The notes under the pieces: model-generated
What the model was told of the DNA's origin: nothing
The model's input: the letters and a program-made list of their open reading frames with translations, nothing else
Database searches by the model: none
Translations under genes and position numbers: made by a program
Shown here: piece by piece, positions 44,179-55,040 of the stretch
How the letters are laid out: each line of letters opens with the position of its first letter
Numbering within the stretch: position 1 is the stretch's first letter
Source: Arthrobacter oryzae
Lineage (GTDB): Bacteria; Actinomycetota; Actinomycetes; Actinomycetales; Micrococcaceae
Reading direction: 5' to 3'
NCBI RefSeq assembly: GCF_030718995.1
Contig: NZ_CP132204.1
Span: 2,232,001 to 2,296,000, forward strand
DNA: 64,000 bases

Positions 44179-46485
44179 GTGAACAGCAAACACCGCATCA
44201 TCGTCATGGGCGTTTCCGGCTGCGGCAAGACCACCATCGGCGACCTCGTGGCCCGCGAACTGGGCGTACCGTTCCTCGACGGCGATTCCCTCCACCCTGT
44301 GGAGAACGTCGCCAAAATGGCCGCCGGCACGCCGCTGACGGATGAGGACCGCTGGCCCTGGCTGGCCACGGTCGGCGCCGAGCTCGCAGCCGCCGGAAAC
44401 GGCGGCCTGGTGCTCGCCTGCTCGGCCCTCCGCCGCAGCTACCGCGACGCCATCCGCGAACAGGCACCGGACACCGTGTTCCTGCACCTGCACGGCAGCA
44501 AAGAGGTACTGAGGGCGCGGACTGAAGGGCGTTCGGGCCACTTCATGCCGCCCGCCCTCCTTGATTCGCAGCTCGCAACACTGGAACCGCTCGACGCCGA
44601 CGAAGCCGGCATCGTGGTGGACATCGCCGCTCCGGTGCAGCAGGTGGTGACCGAAGCGCTCGAGGGCCTTGCCCTCTTGAACGCTGCCGCCGTCGTGAAC
44701 GCCGCCGGAAACAGCGCCGGTGCCGCGGGCACCCAGCCGCGCCAGTTCGACGTCGACCTTCAGGCCGCGCCGTTCAACCTCGATGACGACGCCGTGGCGT
44801 GGGTGGATTCCACCATCGCAGGCATGAGCCTCGAGGAAAAGATCGGACAGCTGTTCATCAACCACAACAACGACTACTCCCCGGAGTACCTCGACGGTGT
44901 GCTGGAGAACTACCACGTGGGCGGCATGCGCTACCGGCCCGGCCCTTCCGCCGCCGTGCAGGAACACATCCGTTACGCACAGTCCAGGACCCGCATCCCG
45001 CTGCTGGTGGCCTCGAACCCGGAAATGGGGGGAGCCGGAAGCTGCGACGACGGCACGTTTGTGTCCACGCACCTGCAGGCCGGCTCGCATCCGGACAAGT
45101 CCATCGCCCGGCAGATGGGGCAGGTTGCCGGCGTGGAAACCGCGGCGCTGGGCTGTAACTGGGCGTTCGCGCCGATCGTGGACATCCACTACAACTGGCG
45201 GAACACGGTGATCTCCACCCGGGCCTTCGGCAACACACCGGAGATCGTGGTGGAGCGCGCCAAGGAGTACTTCGACGGCATCAGCGAGTCCCCCACAGCC
45301 TGCGCCATGAAGCACTTCCCCGGCGACGGCATGGACGAACGCGACCAGCACGTGGTCACCTCCTACAACACCCTCGGCTACGAGGAGTGGAACCGGAGCT
45401 ACGGGCACGTGTACCGGGAAATGATCGGCCACGGCGTGCAGTCCATCATGATCGGCCACATCGGGGCGCCGGAACTGTCCCGGCATTTCCGGCCCGGCCT
45501 GGCGGACAAGGACATCCTGCCGGCAACGCTGGCGCCGGAACTGCTCCAGGACCTGCTCCGCGGCGAGCTCGGCTTCAACGGGCTGATCCTCACCGACGCC
45601 TCGCAGATGATCGGCCTCACCCAGGCTATGAAACGCAAGGACCTGGTGCCGGCCACCATCGCGGCCGGCTGCGACATGTTCCTGTTCTTCCGCAACCCTG
45701 CCGAGGACTTCCAGTACATGCTTGACGGCTACAAGTCCGGCGTCATCAGCGAACAGCGGCTGCATGATGCGCTGCGCCGGATCCTGGCCCTCAAAGCGTC
45801 GCTGGGCCTGCACCGGAAGCACGTTGGCGAGCTCGTCCCGCCGGCCGAAGCACTCGCCGTGATCGGCAGCGACGCGCACCGCGCCATCGCGGCCGGGATC
45901 GCGGACAAGACCGTCACCCTGGTCAAGGACACCGCGCACAACCTGCCCATCACGCCGGAGACGCACAAGCGGATCCGCCTGTACGGCATCTCCGGCGGCG
46001 CGGACTTCACCCGGGCTGATCCGCTGGCATACCTGGACACCGTCAAGGCGGAGCTGGAAAACGCCGGCTTCGAAGTGCACCTGTTCAAGACCGCGGACCA
46101 GCGCGAGGCGGCAGGGGAGACGGGCGTGAACTTCATGTCCGTCATCTCGGAGGAGGCCACCGGCGACTACGCGGACAAGTACGACGCCGCCTTTGTGTTC
46201 GCCAATGTGAAGGGTTTCGCCCAGGAGGCTGCCATCCGGATCAAGTGGTCCACCCCGATGGCCGCGGAGATCCCGTGGTATGTCACCGAGGTGCCCACCG
46301 TGTTCGTCTCGCTCAACCAGCCCAACCACCTGATTGACGTGCCGATGGTGAAGACGGCCATCCACGCCCACGCAGGGTCGCCCGAGGCCATTCGGGCGAC
46401 CATCGAAAAGATCATGGGGAGGTCTGAATTCCAGGGAACGTTTAACGAGAACGTCTTCTGCGATTCCTTCGACACCCGGCTCTAA
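44179..46485 (+). CDS. Gluconokinase-GH3 glycosidase fusion protein
   Basis: 768 residues from GTG 44179 (GGTGAGG 8 nt upstream); an in-frame ATG at 44158 is possible. Residues 1-165 are a complete gluconokinase (GntK): Walker A MGVSGCGKTT, FLDGDSLHPVENVAKMAAG, LACSALRRSYRD, GRSGHFMP and LVVDI-like end. An Ala-rich linker (about 166-195) joins a GH3 glycoside hydrolase. That half has SLEEKIGQLF, MKHFPGDGMDERDQH (about 378) and nucleophile-type Asp about 473 in LILTDAS, then a C-terminal alpha/beta domain to 768. It is one uninterrupted frame with even codon use. GntK phosphorylates gluconate with ATP; activity on 2-keto-3-deoxygluconate would close the pathway gap but is not shown. Probably cytoplasmic, since it has no signal peptide. 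Confidence 0.85.
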   Translation: MNSKHRIIVMGVSGCGKTTIGDLVARELGVPFLDGDSLHPVENVAKMAAGTPLTDEDRWPWLATVGAELAAAGNGGLVLACSALRRSYRDAIREQAPDTVFLHLHGSKEVLRARTEGRSGHFMPPALLDSQLATLEPLDADEAGIVVDIAAPVQQVVTEALEGLALLNAAAVVNAAGNSAGAAGTQPRQFDVDLQAAPFNLDDDAVAWVDSTIAGMSLEEKIGQLFINHNNDYSPEYLDGVLENYHVGGMRYRPGPSAAVQEHIRYAQSRTRIPLLVASNPEMGGAGSCDDGTFVSTHLQAGSHPDKSIARQMGQVAGVETAALGCNWAFAPIVDIHYNWRNTVISTRAFGNTPEIVVERAKEYFDGISESPTACAMKHFPGDGMDERDQHVVTSYNTLGYEEWNRSYGHVYREMIGHGVQSIMIGHIGAPELSRHFRPGLADKDILPATLAPELLQDLLRGELGFNGLILTDASQMIGLTQAMKRKDLVPATIAAGCDMFLFFRNPAEDFQYMLDGYKSGVISEQRLHDALRRILALKASLGLHRKHVGELVPPAEALAVIGSDAHRAIAAGIADKTVTLVKDTAHNLPITPETHKRIRLYGISGGADFTRADPLAYLDTVKAELENAGFEVHLFKTADQREAAGETGVNFMSVISEEATGDYADKYDAAFVFANVKGFAQEAAIRIKWSTPMAAEIPWYVTEVPTVFVSLNQPNHLIDVPMVKTAIHAHAGSPEAIRATIEKIMGRSEFQGTFNENVFCDSFDTRL

Positions 46486-46494
46486 CCGGGCAAC

Positions 46495-46550
46495 AGCGCG
46501 AACGGACACTTGCGGCCCTGGAATCCGGGGCTTAAGTGTCTGTTCGCGCT
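46495..46550. repeat. 17-bp-stem palindromic repeat after the fusion gene
   Basis: AGCGCGAACGGACACTT (46495-46511) and AAGTGTCTGTTCGCGCT (46534-46550) pair with one mismatch, with GCGGCCCTGGAATCCGGGGC in the loop able to pair further. The right arm recurs alone at 21624-21646. It would terminate the upstream operon. Confidence 0.75.
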
Positions 46551-46587
46551 CTGTGCTCCCGCATGCCCGTAGGCGTAGCTTAAAGGC

Positions 46588-47850
46588 ATGGAGCGAACGG
46601 GGTGCGCTGTTGTAGGCGGAGGGCCGGCGGGCATGATGCTGGGGCTGCTGCTGGCCCGGGCCGGGGTGGAAGTCACGGTCCTCGAAAAGCACGGCGACTT
46701 CCTGCGCGACTTCCGCGGCGACACGGTGCATGCTTCCACCATCCGGCTGATTGATGAACTGGGCCTGGGTGACGGCTTCCGCGATCTTCCGCAGAGCCGG
46801 CTGAACAACGTGGCGTTTCCCGTCCCCGGCGTCGGGCTGGTCACCCTGGGTGACTTCGCGTCCTTGAAGCCTCCCTACAACTACATCGCCATGATGCCGC
46901 AATGGGATTTCCTGAACTTCCTCGCCACCGAGGCGGCGCGCGAACCCACGTTCACGCTCCTGATGGAGCATGAAGCCACCTCGTTGATGTTCGACGGCGG
47001 TCGCGTCACCGGCGTCCGCTACCGGACGCGCGGGGTCGGCGACGGCGCAGGCAGGGAAGGGGCGCTCCACGCTGACCTCGTGGTGGCCACGGACGGGCGG
47101 CATTCCGTGCTGCGCCGGGCCGCGGGCCTGCAGTCAAAGGAATATCCCGTGCCCTTTGACACCTGGTGGTTCAAGCTCCCGCGCCATGCTTCGGAAAAAG
47201 GCGCCGTGGCGGGCATCGTTCCGGCCTTCCGAGGCCGTGAAGCCATGATCGCGCTGTTCCGGGACGACTACTACCAAATGGGGTACCTCGGCCCCAAGGG
47301 CACAGATGCGCGGATCCGTTCCGAGGGAGTGGAACGGTTCAGGGAACGCGTCGCCGCCCTTCGCCCGGACCTGGCGGACCGGGTGGACTCGATCCGATCC
47401 GTTGATGATCTTCACTGGCTGGATGTGCGGCTGGACCGGTTGAAGCGCTGGTATGTGGACGGACTGCTGTGCATCGGCGATGCCGCCCATGCCATGTCGC
47501 CTGCCGGCGGCGTGGGCATCAACCTGGCCATCCAGGATGCCGTGGCGGCGGCGGCGCGGCTGGCTCCGGCCCTGCTCCGGGGCCAGGTATCCGTGAAGGA
47601 CCTCGCTGTGGTGCAACGGCGGCGCCAGATGCCCACGGTTGTTATCCAGGCCGTGCAGCGCGTCATGCACCGGGCCGTGTTCGTTCCGTTGTTCGCCGGA
47701 CGGCGGACAGGGGTTCCGCCCGTACTGCTGTTTTTTGTCCGGCATGCCCCCGTGGTCAGGCGCCTCATGCCGCGGCTCGTTGCCTTCGGACCCCTGCCCG
47801 AGCATGCGCCCGGATTTGCCCGCCGCGCTCAGCCGCGGGAGGCGAGGTAG
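46588..47850 (+). CDS. FAD-dependent aromatic-hydroxylase-like oxidoreductase
   Basis: 420 residues. FAD-binding Rossmann GCAVVGGGPAGMMLGLLLARAG at the N-terminus, mid-chain DG motif LVVATDGRHSVLRRAAG, and second FAD motif LLCIGDAAHAMSPAGGVGINLAIQD. This is the order of PHBH-type flavin monooxygenases (FAD_binding_3), which hydroxylate aromatic or polyketide rings using NAD(P)H and O2. The C-terminal 90 residues are unusual for the family, basic and Arg-rich (RRTGVPPVL..., RRAQPREAR). It is convergent with, and overlaps by 22 bp, the acyl carrier protein gene. Confidence 0.85.
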   Translation: MERTGCAVVGGGPAGMMLGLLLARAGVEVTVLEKHGDFLRDFRGDTVHASTIRLIDELGLGDGFRDLPQSRLNNVAFPVPGVGLVTLGDFASLKPPYNYIAMMPQWDFLNFLATEAAREPTFTLLMEHEATSLMFDGGRVTGVRYRTRGVGDGAGREGALHADLVVATDGRHSVLRRAAGLQSKEYPVPFDTWWFKLPRHASEKGAVAGIVPAFRGREAMIALFRDDYYQMGYLGPKGTDARIRSEGVERFRERVAALRPDLADRVDSIRSVDDLHWLDVRLDRLKRWYVDGLLCIGDAAHAMSPAGGVGINLAIQDAVAAAARLAPALLRGQVSVKDLAVVQRRRQMPTVVIQAVQRVMHRAVFVPLFAGRRTGVPPVLLFFVRHAPVVRRLMPRLVAFGPLPEHAPGFARRAQPREAR

Positions 47851-48071
47851 TCGATCAGGCCCTTCACGGTGGCCACGGCGCTGTAGTCGCGTTCAGGGAT
47901 GTCCACACCGGTGGTTTCGTCGATGGTCTCCACAAGCCTCAGGAAATCCAGCGAATCCAGTTCCAGGTCCTGCCGCAGCCGGGATTCTTCATCGAGGCCG
48001 GCAAGGTCCACGTCCGGTGCAACCTGCCCGATGGCCGAGTGCACGGCCCGCCGCGCGTCCTGCTCGTTCAT
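47829..48071 (-). CDS. Stand-alone acyl carrier protein
   Basis: 80 residues. Four-helix ACP fold with the phosphopantetheine Ser about 40 in LELDSLDFLRL, and acidic helix II (VETIDETTGVDIPERD). ATG 48071 overlaps the E2 stop (ATGA) with GGAGGAGCT upstream, so it is translated with the 2-oxoacid dehydrogenase genes. It is the last gene of that operon. An ACP in this position suggests that E2 or the acyl-CoA synthetase loads acyl groups onto it. It does not look like the fatty-acid AcpP, whose gene normally sits among fab genes. Confidence 0.88.
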   Translation of the reverse strand: MNEQDARRAVHSAIGQVAPDVDLAGLDEESRLRQDLELDSLDFLRLVETIDETTGVDIPERDYSAVATVKGLIDYLASRG

Positions 48072-49465
48072 AGCTCCTCCGGTTGTTGCAGCAGTTCGTC
48101 GATGCGGGCCAGGAAGCGGGCGCCCCGGAGTCCGTCGCTGACCCGGTGGTCGGCGGACAGGGTGGCAGTAACAGCGGAACGGACACCCAGCAAGCCCTCG
48201 TGTGCCCAAGGCTGCTCCATCACCTTCCCCAGCCCCACCATGGCCACCTGCGGCGGATAGATGACGCCGAAAACGGCCTCCACCCCGAGGTCGCCCAGAT
48301 TCGTGACAGTAATGGTTGGATCCGCCATTTCGGAGCGCTGCAGCCGGCCGGCACGGGCCCGGCTGACAAGATCCCTCAGCTTCTGCATCAGCACGTCAAC
48401 GGCCAGGGTGTCGGCGTCGTGGATGGCGGGTGCGACGAGGCCGCCGTGCCGCAATGCCACGGCGACGCCGAGGTGCACCGAGCTGCTCGGCCGGAACACT
48501 CCGTCGGTGAAGAAGCCGTTGACTTCCGGAACTTCGCGGGCGGCCAGTGCCGTGGCTTTCAACAACAGGGCCGATGCAACCAGCCGCGAGGCCACCGGCC
48601 GCTGCTGGTTGGCCAGCAGCATCCAGGCGATGGCGGCGCGCAGGTCCAGCGTGGTGCTGAGGTAGTAGTGCGGGATGGTCTTCTTGGACCGGGTCATCAG
48701 TGCCCCGACGGCCCGCCGGAGGCTGGACAGGCGGTCCTCCGCTTCCGACGGCGGAGCCTCCCCGGCGGGCAGCGCTCCCTCCGCGGGCATTGCCTCCCCT
48801 GCAGGCAGCGACTCTTCCGTGGGAACGGGCGCGCCGCTCACTGCACGCTGGATGTCACCCTCCGTGACGGCGCCGTCGGGTCCCGTGCCGGGCACGGTGC
48901 CGATGTCGATGCCGAGCTGGTCCGCGAGGCGCCGGGCCCGCGGCGAGGACCGGACCCGGCTTGCAGGCGGAGCTGCCTGGGCTGCCTGGGGCACCTTTGT
49001 CTCCGTGGCCGGCCCGGGCTTTTCCGCCGCGGCGCGTTCGACGTCGGCGCGGGTGACGGCGCCATGCTTGCCGGTGCCGCGGATCCCCGACGTATCCACC
49101 CCGAGCTGGTGGGCGAGGTGCCGGACCGGGGGAGGAACCGGTGCCGCTACCTTGCCTGCTGCCCCGGCCGTTTCCGGAGCCGGTTTCGTCTGCTGCGGCG
49201 CCGCCGGGCCCGCGTGACCTGCGTCGTCGGGGGTCTGGGTGATCCGGGCCAGCGGAGTGCCGATCGGAACGGTGGTGCCGACGTCCACCAGGAGCTCAGC
49301 CACCACGCCCTCTTCGAAGGTCTCCACGTCCATTACGGTCTTGTCCGTGTCCACCACGGCCACCACGTCGCCCCGGTGCACGAAGTCGCCGGGCTTGACC
49401 AGCCACTCCACCATCTTGCCGTGTTCCATGTCCGCGCCCAGGGACGGCATCCTGAATTCACCCAC
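48068..49465 (-). CDS. 2-oxoacid dehydrogenase E2 acyltransferase with two E3-binding domains
   Basis: 465 residues from GTG 49465. Lipoyl domain 1-78 (lipoyl Lys 42 in [12 protein letters not shown]), then two peripheral-subunit-binding domains. PSBD 1 (about 112-148) has [11 protein letters not shown].. and [18 protein letters not shown] 2 (about 172-208) has [11 protein letters not shown].. and [14 protein letters not shown]. An acidic-to-alanine linker leads to the catalytic domain (about 235-465) with HRVSDG (His about 440). Most E2 proteins have one binding domain. It transfers the acyl group from lipoyl to an acceptor, normally CoA. Acetoin, pyruvate or branched-chain oxoacid complexes are all possible. 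Confidence 0.9.
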   Translation of the reverse strand: MGEFRMPSLGADMEHGKMVEWLVKPGDFVHRGDVVAVVDTDKTVMDVETFEEGVVAELLVDVGTTVPIGTPLARITQTPDDAGHAGPAAPQQTKPAPETAGAAGKVAAPVPPPVRHLAHQLGVDTSGIRGTGKHGAVTRADVERAAAEKPGPATETKVPQAAQAAPPASRVRSSPRARRLADQLGIDIGTVPGTGPDGAVTEGDIQRAVSGAPVPTEESLPAGEAMPAEGALPAGEAPPSEAEDRLSSLRRAVGALMTRSKKTIPHYYLSTTLDLRAAIAWMLLANQQRPVASRLVASALLLKATALAAREVPEVNGFFTDGVFRPSSSVHLGVAVALRHGGLVAPAIHDADTLAVDVLMQKLRDLVSRARAGRLQRSEMADPTITVTNLGDLGVEAVFGVIYPPQVAMVGLGKVMEQPWAHEGLLGVRSAVTATLSADHRVSDGLRGARFLARIDELLQQPEEL

Positions 49466-50438
49466 GGGCGCCTACCGCCTCGCGGGCTGCAGCGACGATG
49501 CGTTCCGCTGTGGGCAGCGCCGCCAGTTCCAGGTGTTTGGCGTACGGCAGCGGAACTTCGGCGCTGCAGACGCGGCCCACGGGGGCGTCCAGGTCGAAGA
49601 AGGCATTTTCGGTGATCCGTGCGCTCAGTTCCGCGGAGATGCTGCCGCTCCGCCAGCCTTCATCCACCACGACGGCACGGTGGGTCTTGGCCACGCTGCC
49701 CAGGATGGCGGCGTCGTCGAGCGGGCGCAGCACGCGCAAATCCAGCACCTCGGCGTCGATTCCGTCGCCCGCGAGCCGGGTGGCGGCGTCGAGCACTGCC
49801 GGCAGCGTTCCGCCGTAGGTGATGATCGAGATGTCCTTGCCGGGACGGCGGACCGCTGCCGTGCTGATGTCCACGGGGCCGGCGTCGTCCGCGAGTTCCC
49901 CGGCCACGTTGTACAGGGTGCCGTGCTCGAAGATGAGTACCGGATCAGGGTCTTCCAGCGCCGTCCACAGCATTCCGCGGGCATCTTCGAGGGTTGCAGG
50001 GGTCAGGATCCGCAGGCCGGGGATGTGCGCGTACCACCCCTCGAGGCTGTGCGAGTGCTGGGCGCCGAGCTGACGGCCGGCGCCCGTGGTCATCCGGATG
50101 ACCAGCGGCACGTTGAACTGGCCGCCGGACATGTGCAGCAGGGTGGCCGCGTTGTTCACCAGCTGGTCCAGCGCCAGCAGGCTGAAATTGACCGTCATGA
50201 TCTCCACAATGGGCCGCATCCCGCCCAGGGCCGCTCCGATCCCTGCGCCTACGAAGCCGGATTCGGACAGCGGGGTGTCCCTGATCCGTTCCGGACCGAA
50301 CTCCTCGAACAGGCCAAGGCTCACGGCGAAGCAGCCGCCGTACGCGCCAACATCCTCCCCCATCAGGAACACCCGATCGTCACGCTGCAGGGCATCCCGG
50401 ATGGCTGCCCGCATGGCCTCCCGGTAGGTGGTCTTCAT
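49458..50438 (-). CDS. 2-oxoacid dehydrogenase E1 beta subunit
   Basis: 326 residues from ATG 50438. Transketolase pyrimidine domain with [51 protein letters not shown] and the C-terminal transketolase domain ([17 protein letters not shown]). Pairs with E1 alpha to form the thiamine-diphosphate decarboxylase. The ATG overlaps the E1 alpha stop and the 3' end overlaps the E2 start by 8 bp. Confidence 0.92.
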   Translation of the reverse strand: MKTTYREAMRAAIRDALQRDDRVFLMGEDVGAYGGCFAVSLGLFEEFGPERIRDTPLSESGFVGAGIGAALGGMRPIVEIMTVNFSLLALDQLVNNAATLLHMSGGQFNVPLVIRMTTGAGRQLGAQHSHSLEGWYAHIPGLRILTPATLEDARGMLWTALEDPDPVLIFEHGTLYNVAGELADDAGPVDISTAAVRRPGKDISIITYGGTLPAVLDAATRLAGDGIDAEVLDLRVLRPLDDAAILGSVAKTHRAVVVDEGWRSGSISAELSARITENAFFDLDAPVGRVCSAEVPLPYAKHLELAALPTAERIVAAAREAVGARG

Positions 50439-51432
50439 TGCGGGCCCCGCTCGCTGTAGACGAAGCGCGTCAGGTCTTCCACCGGCTCCAGCGTGCCGGC
50501 CTCGGCAAACTCCACGGCCGCCTTCACTTCGGCCTCCACGTCCTGCTGGATGGATTTCCAGTCCTTGTCGGTCAGCTGCCCGGCGGCTTCCAAGGCGTTC
50601 CGGAGCTTGTCGATCGGATCGCGCTCCATCCAGCGGGAGACCTCCGCCTTGTCCCGGTACCGTTCTGGATCGAACATGGAGTGGGCCCTGAATCGATAGG
50701 TCCGGAGCTCGAGGAAATGCGGCCCGCCCCCTGCCCGGACGGCATCCACCGCGCGCCGGGCAGTTTCTTCGACGGCGAGCACATCCATCCCGTCCGCGGA
50801 CCACGAGGCGATCTCGTAGCCGGCCGCCTTGAGGGCGATGTCGGTCTGCGATTCGGAGCGGGCCAGCGCGGTGCCCATGGCGTACAGGTTGTTCTCGCAG
50901 CAGAACAGGACAGGCAGTTGCCAGAGCGCGGCGAGGTTCAGGCTTTCATGGAATTCGCCCTCGGCCACGGCGCCTTCGCCGAAGAAACAGGCGGTCACCC
51001 GGGAACGCCCGGACATCTTGTCCGCCAGGGCCAGGCCCACGGCCAGCGGCAGCCCGCCCGCCACGATCGCGTTGCCGCCGTAGAAGCGGGTGGCGGCGTC
51101 GAACAGGTGCATGGAGCCCCCGCGGCCCCGGCAGCAGCCCTCCACGTAACCGTACATTTCGGCCAGGATGGCTCCCGCGGGCACACCGCGCAACAGTGCG
51201 TGGCCGTGTTCGCGGTACGTTGCCACCACGGCGTCGTCCGGACCCAGGGTGGCCATGACTCCGGCGGCCACTGCTTCCTCACCGATGTAGACGTGCAGGA
51301 ATCCGCGGATCTTGGCCGCGCTGTAGAGCTCCACGCACTGCTCCTCGAGCCGCCGTACCCGCAGCATCTGATGGAGCAGGTGCCGCGTATGGTCGGAGTC
51401 CCCGCTTGCCGTTCCCCGCGCTGATGTGCCGG

Positions 51433-51436
<4 letters not shown>
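50435..51436 (-). CDS. 2-oxoacid dehydrogenase E1 alpha subunit
   Basis: 333 residues from ATG 51436. TPP motif [20 protein letters not shown]...CENN, where the first Asp of the usual GDG is Glu. [14 protein letters not shown] segment ([25 protein letters not shown]) and [21 protein letters not shown] match the short acetoin/pyruvate-type E1 alpha. It decarboxylates a 2-oxoacid or acetoin with TPP. Substrate unassigned. ATGA overlap with the upstream synthetase. Confidence 0.92.
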
Positions 51437-53256
<1,820 letters not shown>

Positions 53257-53405
53257 GATTCAATCGGACTCCTCGCCGGGGGGCATGCATAGAGTAGAAA
53301 GTCCCGTGGCCTTTCCCTGGCCCTTCTCCCACCTGTTTCTCCCGCCCGTTCCCCTGCGGCGGCGGGGACGACGTCACAAACTGCGGAGCCACTAAACTGG
53401 ACCCC

Positions 53406-53978
53406 ATGACTGCTCTGCTTGACGCTGCTGCCGCCCGTGCCCGCCTGCTTGAACTCATCAAGGAACTCGCCGTGGTGCGCGGCAAGGTGATCCTGTCCAG
53501 CGGAGCCGAGGCCGACTACTACATCGACCTCCGCCGCATTACGTTGCACCACGAGGCATCCAAGCTGGTGGGCCAGGTCATGCTCTCGCTGATTGACGAC
53601 GCCGGCATCGACTTTGAGTGCGCAGGCGGACTCACCATGGGTGCCGACCCCGTGGGCACCGCCGTGATGCACGCCGCCGGGGACGCCGGCCGGACTGTGG
53701 ACGCCTTCGTTGTCCGCAAGGCGCAGAAGTCCTACGGCATGGGCCGCCAGGTGGAAGGTCCTTCGGTGGAGGGCCGCAAGGTCCTGGTGCTCGAGGACAC
53801 GTCCACCACCGGCGGTTCCGCACTCACCGCCGTCGAGGGTGTCCGCAAGGCCGGCGGAAACGTGGTGGCCGTCGCCGTCATCGTGGACCGTGACACCGGC
53901 GCCAAGGAAAAGATCGAAGCCGAAACCGGCGTTCCGTATTTGTTCGCCTTCGGCAAGGACGAGCTCGGCCTGAGCTAG
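53406..53978 (+). CDS. pyrE: Orotate phosphoribosyltransferase
   Basis: 190 residues. PRPP-binding loop VLVLEDTSTTGGSA, upstream YYIDLRRITLHHEAS and the conserved KAQKSYGMGRQVEGP flexible loop. It makes OMP from orotate and PRPP in pyrimidine synthesis. Monocistronic, with a hairpin behind it. Confidence 0.95.
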   Translation: MTALLDAAAARARLLELIKELAVVRGKVILSSGAEADYYIDLRRITLHHEASKLVGQVMLSLIDDAGIDFECAGGLTMGADPVGTAVMHAAGDAGRTVDAFVVRKAQKSYGMGRQVEGPSVEGRKVLVLEDTSTTGGSALTAVEGVRKAGGNVVAVAVIVDRDTGAKEKIEAETGVPYLFAFGKDELGLS

Positions 53979-53985
53979 CGGGCGG

Positions 53986-54012
53986 GTGCCTGCCGCCGCT
54001 GCCGGCGGGCAC
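53986..54012 (+). terminator. Hairpin terminator after pyrE
   Basis: 10-bp stem GTGCCTGCCG / CGGCGGGCAC (one G-T pair) with a 7-nt loop, 8 bp after the stop codon; no T-run. Confidence 0.6.
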
Positions 54013-54110
54013 GATTCAGCCTGAAGCTCATTCCGCTTGGCTGGCTGAGAGGCGTGACCCTACAATTTGTGTAGCTCAAATTCAAGTCACGCTCCTGGAG
54101 AGAACGCGCC

Positions 54111-54929
54111 ATGCCTCCGTTGAACCCAGCCCCCACCACCGTCGACCAGATCCAGAACCTCATTCTGGAGAGCGCCGATTTCGAGGACTTCCTCAACGAA
54201 CTGGCGCGCTTTTCCGCGCACCAGATGGCGGGCGACGGCGACGACGCACTCTGCGGCATCACCCTGCTCCGGGACCGCAAGGCCGCCACCATCGGCTGGA
54301 GCAGCGATTCGGCGCGCGAGGTGGACGAGATTCAGTACAGGCTGTCCCAGGGACCCTGCCTGACCGCCGCGCAGGAGGAGCGGGAGGTCCATGTCCCGGA
54401 CCTTTTCGAAGAGGACCGCTGGGGTCCCGACTACGCCAACGCCGTCGCTTCCCACGGCCTGCGTTCGGTGCTGTCACTTCCCTTCAGCCTGCAGGGGGAA
54501 GCCAAGGCAGCGCTGAACCTCTACTCGGATGTCCCGCGCAAGTTTGACGACAAAGCGGCGGCCCGCGCCAGGGAGTACACCCGGGAAATCTCGCAGGCGC
54601 TCCGCCTGGCCGTCAGGTTTTCGTTGCACACGGATAGTGCCACCAACCTCCGCGCAACGCTGGAATCCCGGACCACCATCGACATTGCCATCGGCATCGT
54701 GATGGCGCAGAACCGCTGCAGCCAGGAGGCGGCAGTGCAGATCCTGACCGACGCGTCCAGCAACAGCAACGTCAAGCTGCGTGACATCGCCAAGTCGCTG
54801 GTGGATTCGGTTGGCGGGGCGGGCACCCGGACGCACTTCGAGGAGCCGGGGCAGGGCCAGGACCGCGGCCAGGACCGCGCTGAGGGCCGAAGCCGGAACC
54901 GCCGCGAAGGCCGAAGCCAGGCCGGTTAA
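54111..54929 (+). CDS. GAF-ANTAR RNA-binding antiterminator
   Basis: 272 residues. GAF sensor domain (about 10-165) with LSQGPCLTAAQEEREVHVPD and VLSLPFSLQGEAKAALNLYS, then an ANTAR domain (about 178-235): LESRTTIDIAIGIVMAQNRC, QEAAVQILTDASSN and NVKLRDIAKSLVDS. ANTAR proteins bind paired hexaloop hairpins in mRNA leaders and stop terminators from forming. The tail (after 240) is a repetitive Gln/Asp/Arg-rich stretch (GQDRGQDRAEGRSRNRREG) that is probably disordered. The signal sensed is unknown. Confidence 0.9.
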   Translation: MPPLNPAPTTVDQIQNLILESADFEDFLNELARFSAHQMAGDGDDALCGITLLRDRKAATIGWSSDSAREVDEIQYRLSQGPCLTAAQEEREVHVPDLFEEDRWGPDYANAVASHGLRSVLSLPFSLQGEAKAALNLYSDVPRKFDDKAAARAREYTREISQALRLAVRFSLHTDSATNLRATLESRTTIDIAIGIVMAQNRCSQEAAVQILTDASSNSNVKLRDIAKSLVDSVGGAGTRTHFEEPGQGQDRGQDRAEGRSRNRREGRSQAG

Positions 54930-55040
54930 GGGTATATCGGGCAAACAGTGGGCAAACCGCAGGCTTGTGGTGCCGCCCCGCTGAGGATACGCTGTCCAAG
55001 GTTGAGCCGTCGGCCATAGACACCCTTTTTTGGAGTACCT

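Noticed and set aside
44080..47103. A 1007-codon open frame on the minus strand
   Set aside because: It is opposite the kinase-GH3 fusion and the FAD gene, has no recognisable domains or ribosome site, and arises because high-GC codons leave few stops in the antisense frame.
46588..48071. 22-bp convergent overlap of the FAD gene and the ACP gene as a regulatory antisense
   Set aside because: Convergent overlaps of this size are common in compact actinobacterial genomes; nothing in the sequence supports a special role.
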